From the NCBI GenBank assembly GCA_036652795.1, contig JAVVVD010000006.1:1-64000 (forward strand): a stretch of DNA of 64,000 nt, written 5' to 3'. Position numbers and translations under genes: made by a program. The notes beneath the pieces are model-generated. The model was not told the origin of the DNA. It did not search any database and saw only the letters and a list, made by a program, of their open reading frames with translations. Positions 17,277-25,570 of the stretch are shown in pieces (the first letter of the stretch is position 1; each line of letters starts with the position of its first letter). Source of the DNA: JAVVVD01 sp036652795. GTDB taxonomy: Bacteria > Bacillota > Clostridia > Christensenellales > CAG-138.

Positions 17277-18188
17277 TTAGCTTTCTGGTGTATTACTAAA
17301 ATAATTGATAACAGCCCATTCCGATGCGCGCCTTACCGCCTCAAATGGGGAGGAGTGCGCTGCACGTATCTCGGACTCAAAGCGGCCATCGCGGGCGGCA
17401 AAGGCAATCGCTTCAGCCGTCAGCTTTCCATTTGCAGACATGTTGCGCCCTACAAGCTTACGTGCAGCTGAGGCGTTGCCCATTATAAGCTGTTTTGTAT
17501 CGAACGCTTTGAGCACGTTGGCATCGGGTTCAGCAATGGGTATATGGCTGTTAAAAGGACATGCAAACATACAGGCCTCGCACCCAATATACCAGCGTTG
17601 ACGCCGCATTATATCCGCCGGGTGCAGAGCGCCATCCATAGAAAACCGTATGCAGTGTGCAACGTGCAACCTATCGGTGATGGCATGTGATGGGCAGGCA
17701 TCGGCGCAGGCAGAGCAGCCAGTGTGGCAATGCGGCGCAAAGAGCGATTCGGTGCGCGGCGGGATATCGGTAAGCAGCGTATACAGGGTAACGCGGGAGC
17801 CGTAGGGCGGCAGGCGCAGCAGCCCGTTTTTACCGACAACGCCTATGTTATAATGCAAGGCAAGGGCGCGTGCGGGGAGCTGGGCAAGCTCGGCGTAAGC
17901 ACCGTTTTCGCATAGCTCGGCCGCCAGCATCTTTGCGGCATGATATGCGGCATTGCTTGCCACATAGTAGGCGCCTATGCGGCTATCCTGCGGGTATGGC
18001 GCATATGGGAAAACCAGCAACACTACGCTTTGGGCGCGCGGATAAAGGGAGCTGATATCATGCTCAAGGTGTGTGCCGCAGCGTGTGGCTTGAGCCGCTA
18101 TTTGCCAATCGTTAAGGGGGGTGGGCGGAAGAAAGAAAATCCGACCAAAGCCCAAGTGCTGTGCAGCTTTTTCAACAAATTCGTGCAT
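17277..18188 (-). CDS. QueG-like double [4Fe-4S] protein
   Basis: 303 residues, shorter than Bacillus QueG, which carries an extra HEAT-like tail. The N-terminal part resembles the cobalamin-binding fold of epoxyqueuosine reductase (VGKNGLLRLPPYGSRVTLYT). Two ferredoxin clusters follow: CHTGCSACADACP and later CEACMFACPFN. The first set has CxxxCxxC spacing where QueG usually has CxxCxxC. QueG performs the last step of tRNA queuosine synthesis; this short clostridial form may do the same or reduce another substrate. There is no Shine-Dalgarno: TATAAT ends six bases before the ATG, so it may be leaderless. Divergent from copA. Confidence 0.75.
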   Translation of the reverse strand: MHEFVEKAAQHLGFGRIFFLPPTPLNDWQIAAQATRCGTHLEHDISSLYPRAQSVVLLVFPYAPYPQDSRIGAYYVASNAAYHAAKMLAAELCENGAYAELAQLPARALALHYNIGVVGKNGLLRLPPYGSRVTLYTLLTDIPPRTESLFAPHCHTGCSACADACPSHAITDRLHVAHCIRFSMDGALHPADIMRRQRWYIGCEACMFACPFNSHIPIAEPDANVLKAFDTKQLIMGNASAARKLVGRNMSANGKLTAEAIAFAARDGRFESEIRAAHSSPFEAVRRASEWAVINYFSNTPES

Positions 18189-18194
18189 ACTGGG

Positions 18195-18246
18195 ATTATA
18201 ATACGGTATACAGGCCGTTGCAACAATAAGCGGGGAGGCGTATACT
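18195..18246. promoter_or_regulatory. Mirror-symmetric divergent promoter pair sharing one -35 box
   Basis: The palindrome TTGCAA (18218-18223) works as -35 in both directions. Rightward: 17 bases, TATACT (18241-18246), six bases, ATG of copA (18253). Leftward: 17 bases, TATAAT (18200-18195), six bases, ATG of the queG-like gene (18188). Both starts are equally far from the centre at 18220.5. A GGGGAGG at 18232-18238 lies upstream of the predicted copA transcript start and 14 bases before its ATG, so it is a poor ribosome site. Confidence 0.6.
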
Positions 18247-18252
18247 CCAAAT

Positions 18253-20745
18253 ATGAAAAAAGAAACATTTTATATAACAGGTATGAGCTGCTCGGCGTGT
18301 GTGGCTCATGTGGAAAACAGTGTAAAGAAGCTCAGCGGACTCAAGGATGTATCCGTAAGCTTGCTGACAAACTCAATGAGTGCTACATATGATGACGGCA
18401 TATTGACTGCTAATGCGATATTGGCGGCCGTAAAGGCGGCGGGCTATGGTGCGAGTGCGCAGGGAAAAGGCGCGCGGGATGATACGTTGGAGAAGGATAT
18501 GCGTATTATGCGCAGTCGGCTGCTGCTTTCAATTTTGCTGCTTGTGTTGCTGATGTATGTGTCGATGCAGCATATGACGCATTTGCCGCTGCCGGCGTTT
18601 TTGCTGGGCGTGCCCAATGCAGGCCGTTTTGCGCTTTGTCAGCTGTTGCTGACGCTGCCGATAGTTTATCTTAACCGTAAATACTATTATTCCGGCTTTA
18701 AGGCCATTATGCTGGGCGCGCCCAATATGGATTCTCTTATCGCCATAGGTTCGCTTGCGGCGCTGCTGTATGGTGCGTATGTGTTTATAAAGATACTCAT
18801 CGGCCTTGCGTCAGGCAATATGGCAACGGTGGAGCGCTTCGCGATGGATCTTTACTTTGAGAGCGCTGCAATGATACTTACGCTGGTGACGCTGGGTAAA
18901 TATCTTGAAACTCGAGCACGCCGCCGTACGGGCGACGCTATACGCAAGCTGATGGAGCTTGCGCCGCGCCAGGCTACGGTAAAACGGGATGTAGAGGTGA
19001 TTGTTCCTGCCGATGAAGTGCAGATTGGCGAAACATGCATAGTTCGTCCCGGTAGCGCTATTCCGGTGGATGGGGTAGTAACGGCAGGATTTACTAGCGT
19101 AGATGAATCCGCATTGACAGGCGAGAGCATTCCGGCCGAAAAGCGATTGGGCGATAAGGTGTTTGCGGGCACTGTGAATGGTGCGGGCTATATAGAATTC
19201 AACGTGAGCCAAGCGGCGCAGGATACTACGCTTGCACGCATGATAAGGCTGGTTGAGGAGGCTGGAGCCTCAAAAGCGCCAATCGCCAAAACGGCCGATA
19301 GGGTTGCGGCGGTGTTTGTACCAGTGGTGATGGGCATAGCGGTGTTGACGCTTGCGATATGGCTTATAGCGGGTGAGGGCGCGGAATTTGCGCTGAGCCG
19401 CGCAATCTCGGTGCTGGTGATCTCCTGCCCCTGCGCACTGGGTCTGGCTACGCCTGTGGCGATAATGGCGGGCACAGGCGTGGGTGCGCAACAGGGAATT
19501 TTGATAAAATCAGCAGAAGCGCTTGAAACGCTGCATAGGATAGACACGGTGGTGCTGGATAAAACGGGTACACTAACCGTGGGAAAGCCAATGGTAACAG
19601 ATATATTGCCCCGTGGCATAGATAATGAAAAACTGCTTGGGATAGCCGCGACATTGGAGACGCAAAGCGAGCATCCGCTGGCTGAGGCAGTGCTTACTGC
19701 TGCCAAGGCGCGGGGAATAAGGCTCAACAGCGCGGCGGACTTTACCTATACGCCAGGCCGTGGTATAGCGGCAAGCGTAGATGGCGTACCCTGTTTGCTT
19801 GGCAATGCGGCGCTGCTGAGTGAAGCCGGCGTGGACGCACAGGCACTGGAAGCGGATGCGCGGGCGTTGGCGCAGGAGGGCAAAACACCGCTGTATGTTG
19901 CAATGGGCGGCAAACCGGTTGGCGTGATAGCCGCCGCTGATCTGCCAAAGCCCAGCAGCCGAGCAGCCGTTGACGAGCTTATAGGCATGGGCCTAACCCC
20001 CATAATGCTAACCGGTGATAACAGGCGTACGGCGGAAGCCACGGCGCGGACGCTTGGCATAAAGCTGGTATATGCTGAGGTAATGCCTGAGGATAAGGAA
20101 CGCGTGGTGGCGGAGCTTATGCAATCCGGGAAACGGGTTGCCATGGTTGGGGACGGGATAAATGATGCCGTGGCGCTCATGCGTGCGAATGTGGGCTTTG
20201 CATTGGGTGCGGGTACGGATATCGCAATGGACAGCGCCGATATAGTGCTTACAAAAAGCGATCTCACAGCCGTGGCAAACGCTGTGCGGCTTTCACGTGC
20301 AGTAATGCGCAACATCAAGCAAAATCTTTTCTGGGCGTTTTTCTATAATTGCGTTGGTATACCGCTTGCCGCAGGTGCGCTGTACGTGCCATTTGGAATA
20401 GTGCTAAGCCCAATGATTGCCGCTGCCGCCATGAGCCTAAGCTCGATTTTCGTGGTTGGAAACGCGTTAAGGCTAAAGCTGTTTAAGCCACACTTGGCGT
20501 ATTACATAAAAAAGGATGGAAATGATATTATGACAACAAGACTGATACGTATAGAGGGAATGATGTGTGCGCACTGCAAATCACATGTTGAACAGGCGCT
20601 CACGGCTATTGAGGGCGTAAGTGCCATTGTGGATCTGGCGGCAAACACCGCTCAGGTGCGTGCGCCACAGGGCGTTAGCGATGAAGTGCTTGCGGCTGCG
20701 GTCAGTGCAGCGGGTTATAGGGTAATGGGTATAGAGATAATATAA
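18253..20745 (+). CDS. copA: Copper-exporting P1B ATPase with fused C-terminal CopZ-like domain
   Basis: 830 residues. N-terminal HMA metal-binding domain with GMSCSACVAHVE (10-21), eight predicted membrane helices, phosphatase loop LTGES, the Cu+ channel motif CPCALG, phosphorylation site DKTGTLT, HP motif SEHPLAEA, and GDGIND. The hinge reads GDGINDAVAL; the usual residue after DA is Pro. After the last helix a second HMA domain (about 764-830, GMMCAHCKSHVE) closes the protein. This tail has the size and start of a free CopZ chaperone: ATG 20530 is in frame at residue 760 and AAAAAGGA lies about 11 bases before it, so free CopZ could also be made. Exports Cu+ from the cytosol. Confidence 0.94.
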   Translation: MKKETFYITGMSCSACVAHVENSVKKLSGLKDVSVSLLTNSMSATYDDGILTANAILAAVKAAGYGASAQGKGARDDTLEKDMRIMRSRLLLSILLLVLLMYVSMQHMTHLPLPAFLLGVPNAGRFALCQLLLTLPIVYLNRKYYYSGFKAIMLGAPNMDSLIAIGSLAALLYGAYVFIKILIGLASGNMATVERFAMDLYFESAAMILTLVTLGKYLETRARRRTGDAIRKLMELAPRQATVKRDVEVIVPADEVQIGETCIVRPGSAIPVDGVVTAGFTSVDESALTGESIPAEKRLGDKVFAGTVNGAGYIEFNVSQAAQDTTLARMIRLVEEAGASKAPIAKTADRVAAVFVPVVMGIAVLTLAIWLIAGEGAEFALSRAISVLVISCPCALGLATPVAIMAGTGVGAQQGILIKSAEALETLHRIDTVVLDKTGTLTVGKPMVTDILPRGIDNEKLLGIAATLETQSEHPLAEAVLTAAKARGIRLNSAADFTYTPGRGIAASVDGVPCLLGNAALLSEAGVDAQALEADARALAQEGKTPLYVAMGGKPVGVIAAADLPKPSSRAAVDELIGMGLTPIMLTGDNRRTAEATARTLGIKLVYAEVMPEDKERVVAELMQSGKRVAMVGDGINDAVALMRANVGFALGAGTDIAMDSADIVLTKSDLTAVANAVRLSRAVMRNIKQNLFWAFFYNCVGIPLAAGALYVPFGIVLSPMIAAAAMSLSSIFVVGNALRLKLFKPHLAYYIKKDGNDIMTTRLIRIEGMMCAHCKSHVEQALTAIEGVSAIVDLAANTAQVRAPQGVSDEVLAAAVSAAGYRVMGIEII

Positions 20746-20759
20746 GGAGGAAGATTGTT

Positions 20760-21323
20760 ATGTTCTGTAGTAGATGCGGAAAACGCATGGAAGAAGGCTC
20801 GGTATTTTGCTCTGGATGCGGCTCGCATCTGGGTGCGGCGAATATGGAGACTGAATCGACCATGCAGATAATTGAGGACGGCAAACAGGGTGCGCAGGAT
20901 CAAAGCGAACATATGTATACGCCGGGGAATATACCGCCTGAAGATCATGGTGGCATCAAGCTTGACAACACCGCCATATGGATAATGGCATTATTGCCGG
21001 TAATAGGCATTATAGCCACGTTGGTGCTTATACCTGTAAGTATACCGCTTGCGATCTTAGTATGTTTGCTTATCGTTGCGGGCGATGCGGCGCTGTATGT
21101 GATGGATAAAAGGCAGTTTGATGATGGTGCGCTAAGCGGGTGGGGCTGGACGGCTATAGTCGTGCCGGTGGTGTATCTATACATGCGCGCGGCGAAGTTC
21201 GATAAAAAATATGCTCCGGCAGTGACCCATTCGGTAATACTGGTCATAAACAGCATGGTAATCATTATGTATAGCATGTTTATGGTATCCAGATACCTCT
21301 TTGAACATGTGCAGATGTGGTAA
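20760..21323 (+). CDS. Zinc-ribbon membrane protein
   Basis: 187 residues. An N-terminal zinc ribbon (FCSRCGKRMEEGSVFCSGCG, 2-21) is followed by a 50-residue polar linker and four hydrophobic segments (about 72-90, 93-113, 125-142, 157-180). Such zinc-ribbon/TM proteins are common in Clostridia, without a known role. Strong ribosome site AAGGAGG. It lies 14 bases after copA and probably shares its transcript, so a link to metal homeostasis is possible but unproven. Confidence 0.75.
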   Translation: MFCSRCGKRMEEGSVFCSGCGSHLGAANMETESTMQIIEDGKQGAQDQSEHMYTPGNIPPEDHGGIKLDNTAIWIMALLPVIGIIATLVLIPVSIPLAILVCLLIVAGDAALYVMDKRQFDDGALSGWGWTAIVVPVVYLYMRAAKFDKKYAPAVTHSVILVINSMVIIMYSMFMVSRYLFEHVQMW

Positions 21324-21340
21324 TTATACCCCAATAGCAG

Positions 21341-21379
21341 AATACGCCGCGCTCACACTGGCTGTGGGCGTGGCGTATT
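21341..21379. terminator. Bidirectional terminator between copA operon and LCP gene
   Basis: AATACGCC (21341-21348) pairs with GGCGTATT (21372-21379), with further pairing inside (CACA/TGTG) and TTATATTG after it. It separates convergent genes. Confidence 0.75.
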
Positions 21380-21404
21380 TATATTGCTCCGTGATTTTTT
21401 ACCC

Positions 21405-22655
21405 TTAGCCAATGGAAACATCTGGATCAGGAAGTATCTGCTCGCCATCTGTAGGGGGCTGCCATACCTCAGGATCCTGAGGTATGTTAGGATCTTCCTC
21501 CCAAAGGTATTCATTTTCATATTGGGCCTCAAGCGCAAGCTGTGCCGCAATCGCTTCAATGGCGGAAACGTCTATCTCAGGGTCCACAACAACGTTAACA
21601 CCGAACACATCCTTAACAAGCTGTTCGATTTTATTCGCCTTTACAGCCCAGCATGAGGCTTTGCCCACGTTAATCGCCCTGCCCTCTATTGTGTAGCGGT
21701 TAAGCTGATCCATATCCATGCGCAAGCCCACAAGCGCCAACGAGGATATCTGCACAAAGCTGAGATTTGTTGCAATGTTCGCCTGCAACGCCGTGTATAC
21801 CTGAGGTATGTTGACTATCTGCCCTGAGGTTTTAAGCTGATCAAGTATTGCGGATAACATGCGCTGCTGCCTGTCTATGCGGCGTATATCGGAATCCGCC
21901 TTACGCATACGGCAATAATCAAGTACCTGCTGCCCGTTTAGGTGCTGGAAACCAACTTCAAGTGTGCGTCCGTTCATATGTATAGGCACGTCAACATCGT
22001 AATCCACGCCACCCATTGCATCCACTACCTGCTTCACGGCGTTCATGTTGACGCACATATAATAATTAATGGGAATACCGCCAAGCATCATGCTTACGGT
22101 TTTCATGGTATACTCATACCCGCTCTTTTTTGCACCCCCACCTTTGGGAAATGCGGCGTTTATTTTGTTGTAGGGCGAAAGCTCGTTAGCCAGGTTGCCC
22201 TTTGAGGTATATATTTTTACATAACTGTCCCTAGGCACGGATATCATATCTACCTTGTTGGTTTCAAAATCTATGCTTACAATTATTATCGTATCCGTAC
22301 GGAACGAGCCCCAGTTTTCGCGCTCTGTACTCTCGTCAATGCCAAGCAGCAGGATGTTTACGCGGTTCTTCATAAATTCAATATCCGACTGCGACAACAA
22401 GACCACCTCGGGGTCAGGCGTGGGAGAGGGCGATGGGGTTGGTGCCGCGCTTGCGCTGGGTGTTGGTGCAATGGGCGGCGGCGTAGGGGTGTTTTGGTTA
22501 AACAGGCCAAGTGGGTTTTGTATATCGCGCACAAATTTTACACCAACGATTACGCCAACCAGCAACAGCGCGGTAAGCGTAAGCAATATCGCGGTGAGTA
22601 CCGGCCTTTTTTTCTTTGTGTTTTTGGTTATCTTTTCCAATTTATATTTTCCCAT
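21405..22655 (-). CDS. LytR-CpsA-Psr (LCP) family wall-polymer transferase
   Basis: 416 residues: basic cytosolic tail, one membrane anchor (about 18-43), a Pro/Thr/Ser linker (55-82), then the LCP domain with NILLLGIDES, RTDTIIIVSID, SVPRDSYV, the KINAAFPKGG block and the arginine motif RIDRQQRML. LCP enzymes attach teichoic-acid-like or capsular polymers to peptidoglycan outside the membrane. There is no ribosome site; CATACT lies six bases before the ATG, so this may be another leaderless start. The 270 bases upstream to 22925 show no gene. Confidence 0.9.
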   Translation of the reverse strand: MGKYKLEKITKNTKKKRPVLTAILLTLTALLLVGVIVGVKFVRDIQNPLGLFNQNTPTPPPIAPTPSASAAPTPSPSPTPDPEVVLLSQSDIEFMKNRVNILLLGIDESTERENWGSFRTDTIIIVSIDFETNKVDMISVPRDSYVKIYTSKGNLANELSPYNKINAAFPKGGGAKKSGYEYTMKTVSMMLGGIPINYYMCVNMNAVKQVVDAMGGVDYDVDVPIHMNGRTLEVGFQHLNGQQVLDYCRMRKADSDIRRIDRQQRMLSAILDQLKTSGQIVNIPQVYTALQANIATNLSFVQISSLALVGLRMDMDQLNRYTIEGRAINVGKASCWAVKANKIEQLVKDVFGVNVVVDPEIDVSAIEAIAAQLALEAQYENEYLWEEDPNIPQDPEVWQPPTDGEQILPDPDVSIG

Positions 22656-22925
22656 CCTTACAGTATGGCTTCTTTAGCGGCAAGCCATAACACATTACTT
22701 ATAATATAGCGCAAAGCAAAATATAATGCCGGGAAACCGTGCTGCATTTGCACAGGCAGAGCGGCTGCACCAGACCCAACATAGATTATACTGCATTTTT
22801 TTGCTTTTACAACGACAAAATCTGTGAATAATCGATTAAAACTACCGCTAATCGACGCAAGCGTGTATGCTAAAATATAAGGGTTGATAGGTTATTTGAA
22901 GATAAGCATACTAATGATATGCGCT

Positions 22926-23999
22926 TTAGTGCCAAGGCAGCGGTAGCACAATGGTCTCATCGTCTGGATCGGCTGCATATTTCTCTGTTTGATGCTCGGG
23001 GGTATCATAGTATACATAGTCGTTTAGCAGCGGGGAATATGAAAGTATACGCATTTGCGCGGATGCTTCATCGATCTGAATAAAGCGCATATAGCCACCG
23101 CCGCCCTGCGTTTGAGCCGCCTGATAGTTGCCCATTATCTGATATACGCTCCGCTCAGCCGTGCCGTTGCCATCATCGTCAAAATGGCTTACAGTATGGC
23201 CTATGTTGTAGCGGTGGCCGCACAGCAGCATATATACGTTGGGATTTTCGGAGATTACTCTATCGAATATCGCCTGTCCGTTATCCGATAGCTCCATGGA
23301 TGTTTTAAAGTAATCATGGGTGCATAAAATACCAACCCTGTCTGGATATGCTCGAAGCGCCTGATTTACCCACTCGTAGGCCGCCGGGGTGGGCGGATAT
23401 CCGATAAATACGAATATATAGTTGGTTTCACCAGCATCAATCAGGTCGTAGTGGCACCGGTTATCCTCGAAGGAGCCGCCATAGTATGAAAAGTCCTCAA
23501 AGCGTGATTTGCCAAAATAACGGCAAAAATTGCTGTAATTTGCATTTGAAAAGTTTGAATCATGGTTGCCGGCCAGTACGCCGTAGGGTATACCTTTAAG
23601 ATTGTCCATGGCGGCAGAGGCTGTTTGCCACTCGCCCTCACTGCCAAAGTTATGTATGAGATCGCCCGTGTGCAGTGCATATCTAAGATCAAGCCTTTCG
23701 CGGTTGCGGGCAAGAAAATCGGTCATCACATAGAACACGCGCGGGTATTCCTCACTGTAATGCTGCGTATCGGATAGCCACGCAAAGGTATATACACCGT
23801 TTTTCACGCTAAGGGCATCCTGCTTGGGTGAAGGGAGCACATACGGTGCGATTGCTGGCGCGGCGGAGTGCTTTGGAATGGCATTGGATTGAGGCTCAGG
23901 GCATACGTCGATTACCTTGGGCTGAGCGTGGCTGCATGATGTTGTGACAAGCGCACACATGGATGCTATTATGATGATACTGAGTAAAATCCTTTTCAT
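22926..23999 (-). CDS. Exported calcineurin-like metallophosphoesterase
   Basis: About 357 residues starting MKRILLSII, with a hydrophobic signal stretch and a possible but non-standard lipobox (TTSC). The metal motifs are in order: WLSDTQHY, HTGDLIHN, GNHDS, then a His in CTHDYF and GHRYN. This pattern fits extracytoplasmic phosphoesterases of unknown substrate. An in-frame ATG at 24017 lies eight bases after TATAAT and may be the real start of a leaderless mRNA; neither ATG has a ribosome site. Divergent from the lipoprotein at 24063. Confidence 0.82.
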   Translation of the reverse strand: MKRILLSIIIIASMCALVTTSCSHAQPKVIDVCPEPQSNAIPKHSAAPAIAPYVLPSPKQDALSVKNGVYTFAWLSDTQHYSEEYPRVFYVMTDFLARNRERLDLRYALHTGDLIHNFGSEGEWQTASAAMDNLKGIPYGVLAGNHDSNFSNANYSNFCRYFGKSRFEDFSYYGGSFEDNRCHYDLIDAGETNYIFVFIGYPPTPAAYEWVNQALRAYPDRVGILCTHDYFKTSMELSDNGQAIFDRVISENPNVYMLLCGHRYNIGHTVSHFDDDGNGTAERSVYQIMGNYQAAQTQGGGGYMRFIQIDEASAQMRILSYSPLLNDYVYYDTPEHQTEKYAADPDDETIVLPLPWH

Positions 24000-24062
24000 G
24001 AGGATAATGTACCACATATTAAAGGATTATAAAACAAAAAGAAGGGAATAAGCTGAGGAATA

Positions 24063-24995
24063 ATGGGTATCCATAAAAAAGATAAAAGAATAATAGTGGT
24101 GCTTGTATGCATGGCGCTTGCCTGCTTGCCGTTGTGCGGCTGCGTGCGCCAGGATGTGCCGCCCGCGCCGGTATCAACATTGACTCCAACGCAAACTGTA
24201 GAGCAACCGTCATTGCCAGCTGAGATGGGCAAACCAGGGGAAGCTACGATACTGTTTATAAACGTTGGAAAAGCCGACGCGGCGCTTGTAAGCATCCAAG
24301 GGCGTAATTATTTGATAGATACGGGCAGCAAGGATTCAACAGGCGCGTTGTTTGCTGCGCTGGATTCGCAGGGCATAACGCAGCTGGATGGGGTGTTTAT
24401 CACCCACACACACTCCGACCATATGGGCGGGCTAAATAAGCTTGCTGAAAGCTATAAAATTAACATGCTATATTGCGCGCAAATCTCCATGCCAAACAAA
24501 AAAGGCGAGCACAAAATACTAAATCGTGCCACCAAGCTTGAGCTGCCAATTACCGCGCTTGCGGCAGGGGATCAGATAGCCGCGGGGCAGGCGAGCTTCA
24601 AGGTGTTGGGACCTTTGGCACTCGACAAGGATGATGATAACGACAACTCGCTGGTTTTGCGGCTGAGCGTGAACGGTGCCAATATACTGTTTACAGGGGA
24701 TATGCAGTTTGCCGAGGAAAACATGCTGCTAAATGCTGGAGCTGAGCTTTTATCAGATGTATTAAAGGTGGGGAATCACGGCAATCCGGATGCGACAAGC
24801 GATGAATTTGCCACTGCGGTGTCGCCGCGATTTGCGGTGATATCCACGGATACAACGGTGGATACGGATTCCGCAAATGTGCGGGTTAAGGATACACTTG
24901 CCGGCGCGCAGATGCATATTACGCAGGATTATCGACTTGGTGTGCGCGTTACGGTAGCATCGGATGGTGAAATAAACGTGCATGAGGGAGAATAA
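24063..24995 (+). CDS. ComEC/Rec2-type metallo-beta-lactamase lipoprotein
   Basis: 310 residues. Signal peptide with lipobox LCGC (cysteine at about 22), a Pro/Thr linker, then a metallo-hydrolase domain like the extracellular part of ComEC: FINVGKADAALV, LIDTGSKDS, metal site THTHSDHMGG, LFTGDMQ, and VLKVGNHGN. Anchored outside the membrane, it may hydrolyse nucleic acids or phosphoesters; the substrate is unknown. Ribosome site GAGGA. Free-standing lipoproteins of this kind are common in Clostridia and do not imply competence. Confidence 0.83.
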   Translation: MGIHKKDKRIIVVLVCMALACLPLCGCVRQDVPPAPVSTLTPTQTVEQPSLPAEMGKPGEATILFINVGKADAALVSIQGRNYLIDTGSKDSTGALFAALDSQGITQLDGVFITHTHSDHMGGLNKLAESYKINMLYCAQISMPNKKGEHKILNRATKLELPITALAAGDQIAAGQASFKVLGPLALDKDDDNDNSLVLRLSVNGANILFTGDMQFAEENMLLNAGAELLSDVLKVGNHGNPDATSDEFATAVSPRFAVISTDTTVDTDSANVRVKDTLAGAQMHITQDYRLGVRVTVASDGEINVHEGE

Positions 24996-25068
24996 TGCTA
25001 AAAATTGCCTGTTTATTAACGCCATATAGCGATGGTGTTAACGGTGTGTAAACATGGCGGGCGGGGCA

Positions 25069-25097
25069 TTGAAAGTGGTATAGGGGCATAGTATACT
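25069..25097 (+). promoter_or_regulatory. Sigma-A-like promoter of the 25123 lipoprotein
   Basis: TTGAAA (25069-25074), 17-base spacer, TATACT (25092-25097), with the start codon 25 bases further on. Confidence 0.6.
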
Positions 25098-25122
25098 CCA
25101 AATGAACAGGAGGTAGTATACC

Positions 25123-25485
25123 GTGAAAAAAACAGTAGTTTCCATTGTCCTTATAGTAGTAATAATGCTGTGCGCATGTAGCATGGCAGCTAATAACAAG
25201 GCCAATCTTATAATAGTAAACCGCTCCGATGTGAAGGTAGGCACGGTAACAGCGGACGGCAAGGTGGCAAAAAATGCCAATGACTCTCCGCTTGTACTGG
25301 ATCAATCGGTATCATTTGAATTTGGCAATGTGGATAGCTATACGTTCGACGTGGCGGTTGCGGATGTCGATGATAGGATACTTACGCTAAACACCTTTAC
25401 AATGACGTTTAAAGAAGGGGAAAAGCAAACGTTATACATCGTTGCCGATACTAACGGAACGGTGCGTGTAACGCAGGAGCCGTGA
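25123..25485 (+). CDS. Small lipoprotein of unknown function
   Basis: 120 residues starting at GTG with AGGAGG ten bases upstream. The signal peptide ends in the lipobox CACS. The mature part is a predicted beta-rich domain (VNRSDVKVGTVTADGK; TFDVAVADVDDRILTL; TLYIVADTNGTVRVTQ), with no catalytic motif. It has its own promoter and terminator. Not recognised. Confidence 0.7.
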   Translation: MKKTVVSIVLIVVIMLCACSMAANNKANLIIVNRSDVKVGTVTADGKVAKNANDSPLVLDQSVSFEFGNVDSYTFDVAVADVDDRILTLNTFTMTFKEGEKQTLYIVADTNGTVRVTQEP

Positions 25486-25506
25486 GCTTATAGATGGTGT
25501 AACAAT

Positions 25507-25539
25507 AAATGGCGTCGTTCTTAATGAACGGCGCCATTT
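25507..25539. terminator. Terminator between 25123 lipoprotein and nadE
   Basis: AAATGGCG (25507-25514) pairs with CGCCATTT (25532-25539), with CGTTC/GAACG pairing inside. AT-rich flanks on both sides. Confidence 0.75.
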
Positions 25540-25570
25540 AAATATAATTTAATCCATATTGAGTGGATGG

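Noticed and set aside
24063..24995. Competence gene comEC
   Set aside because: Only the extracellular hydrolase-like domain is present, as a lipoprotein without the membrane channel.
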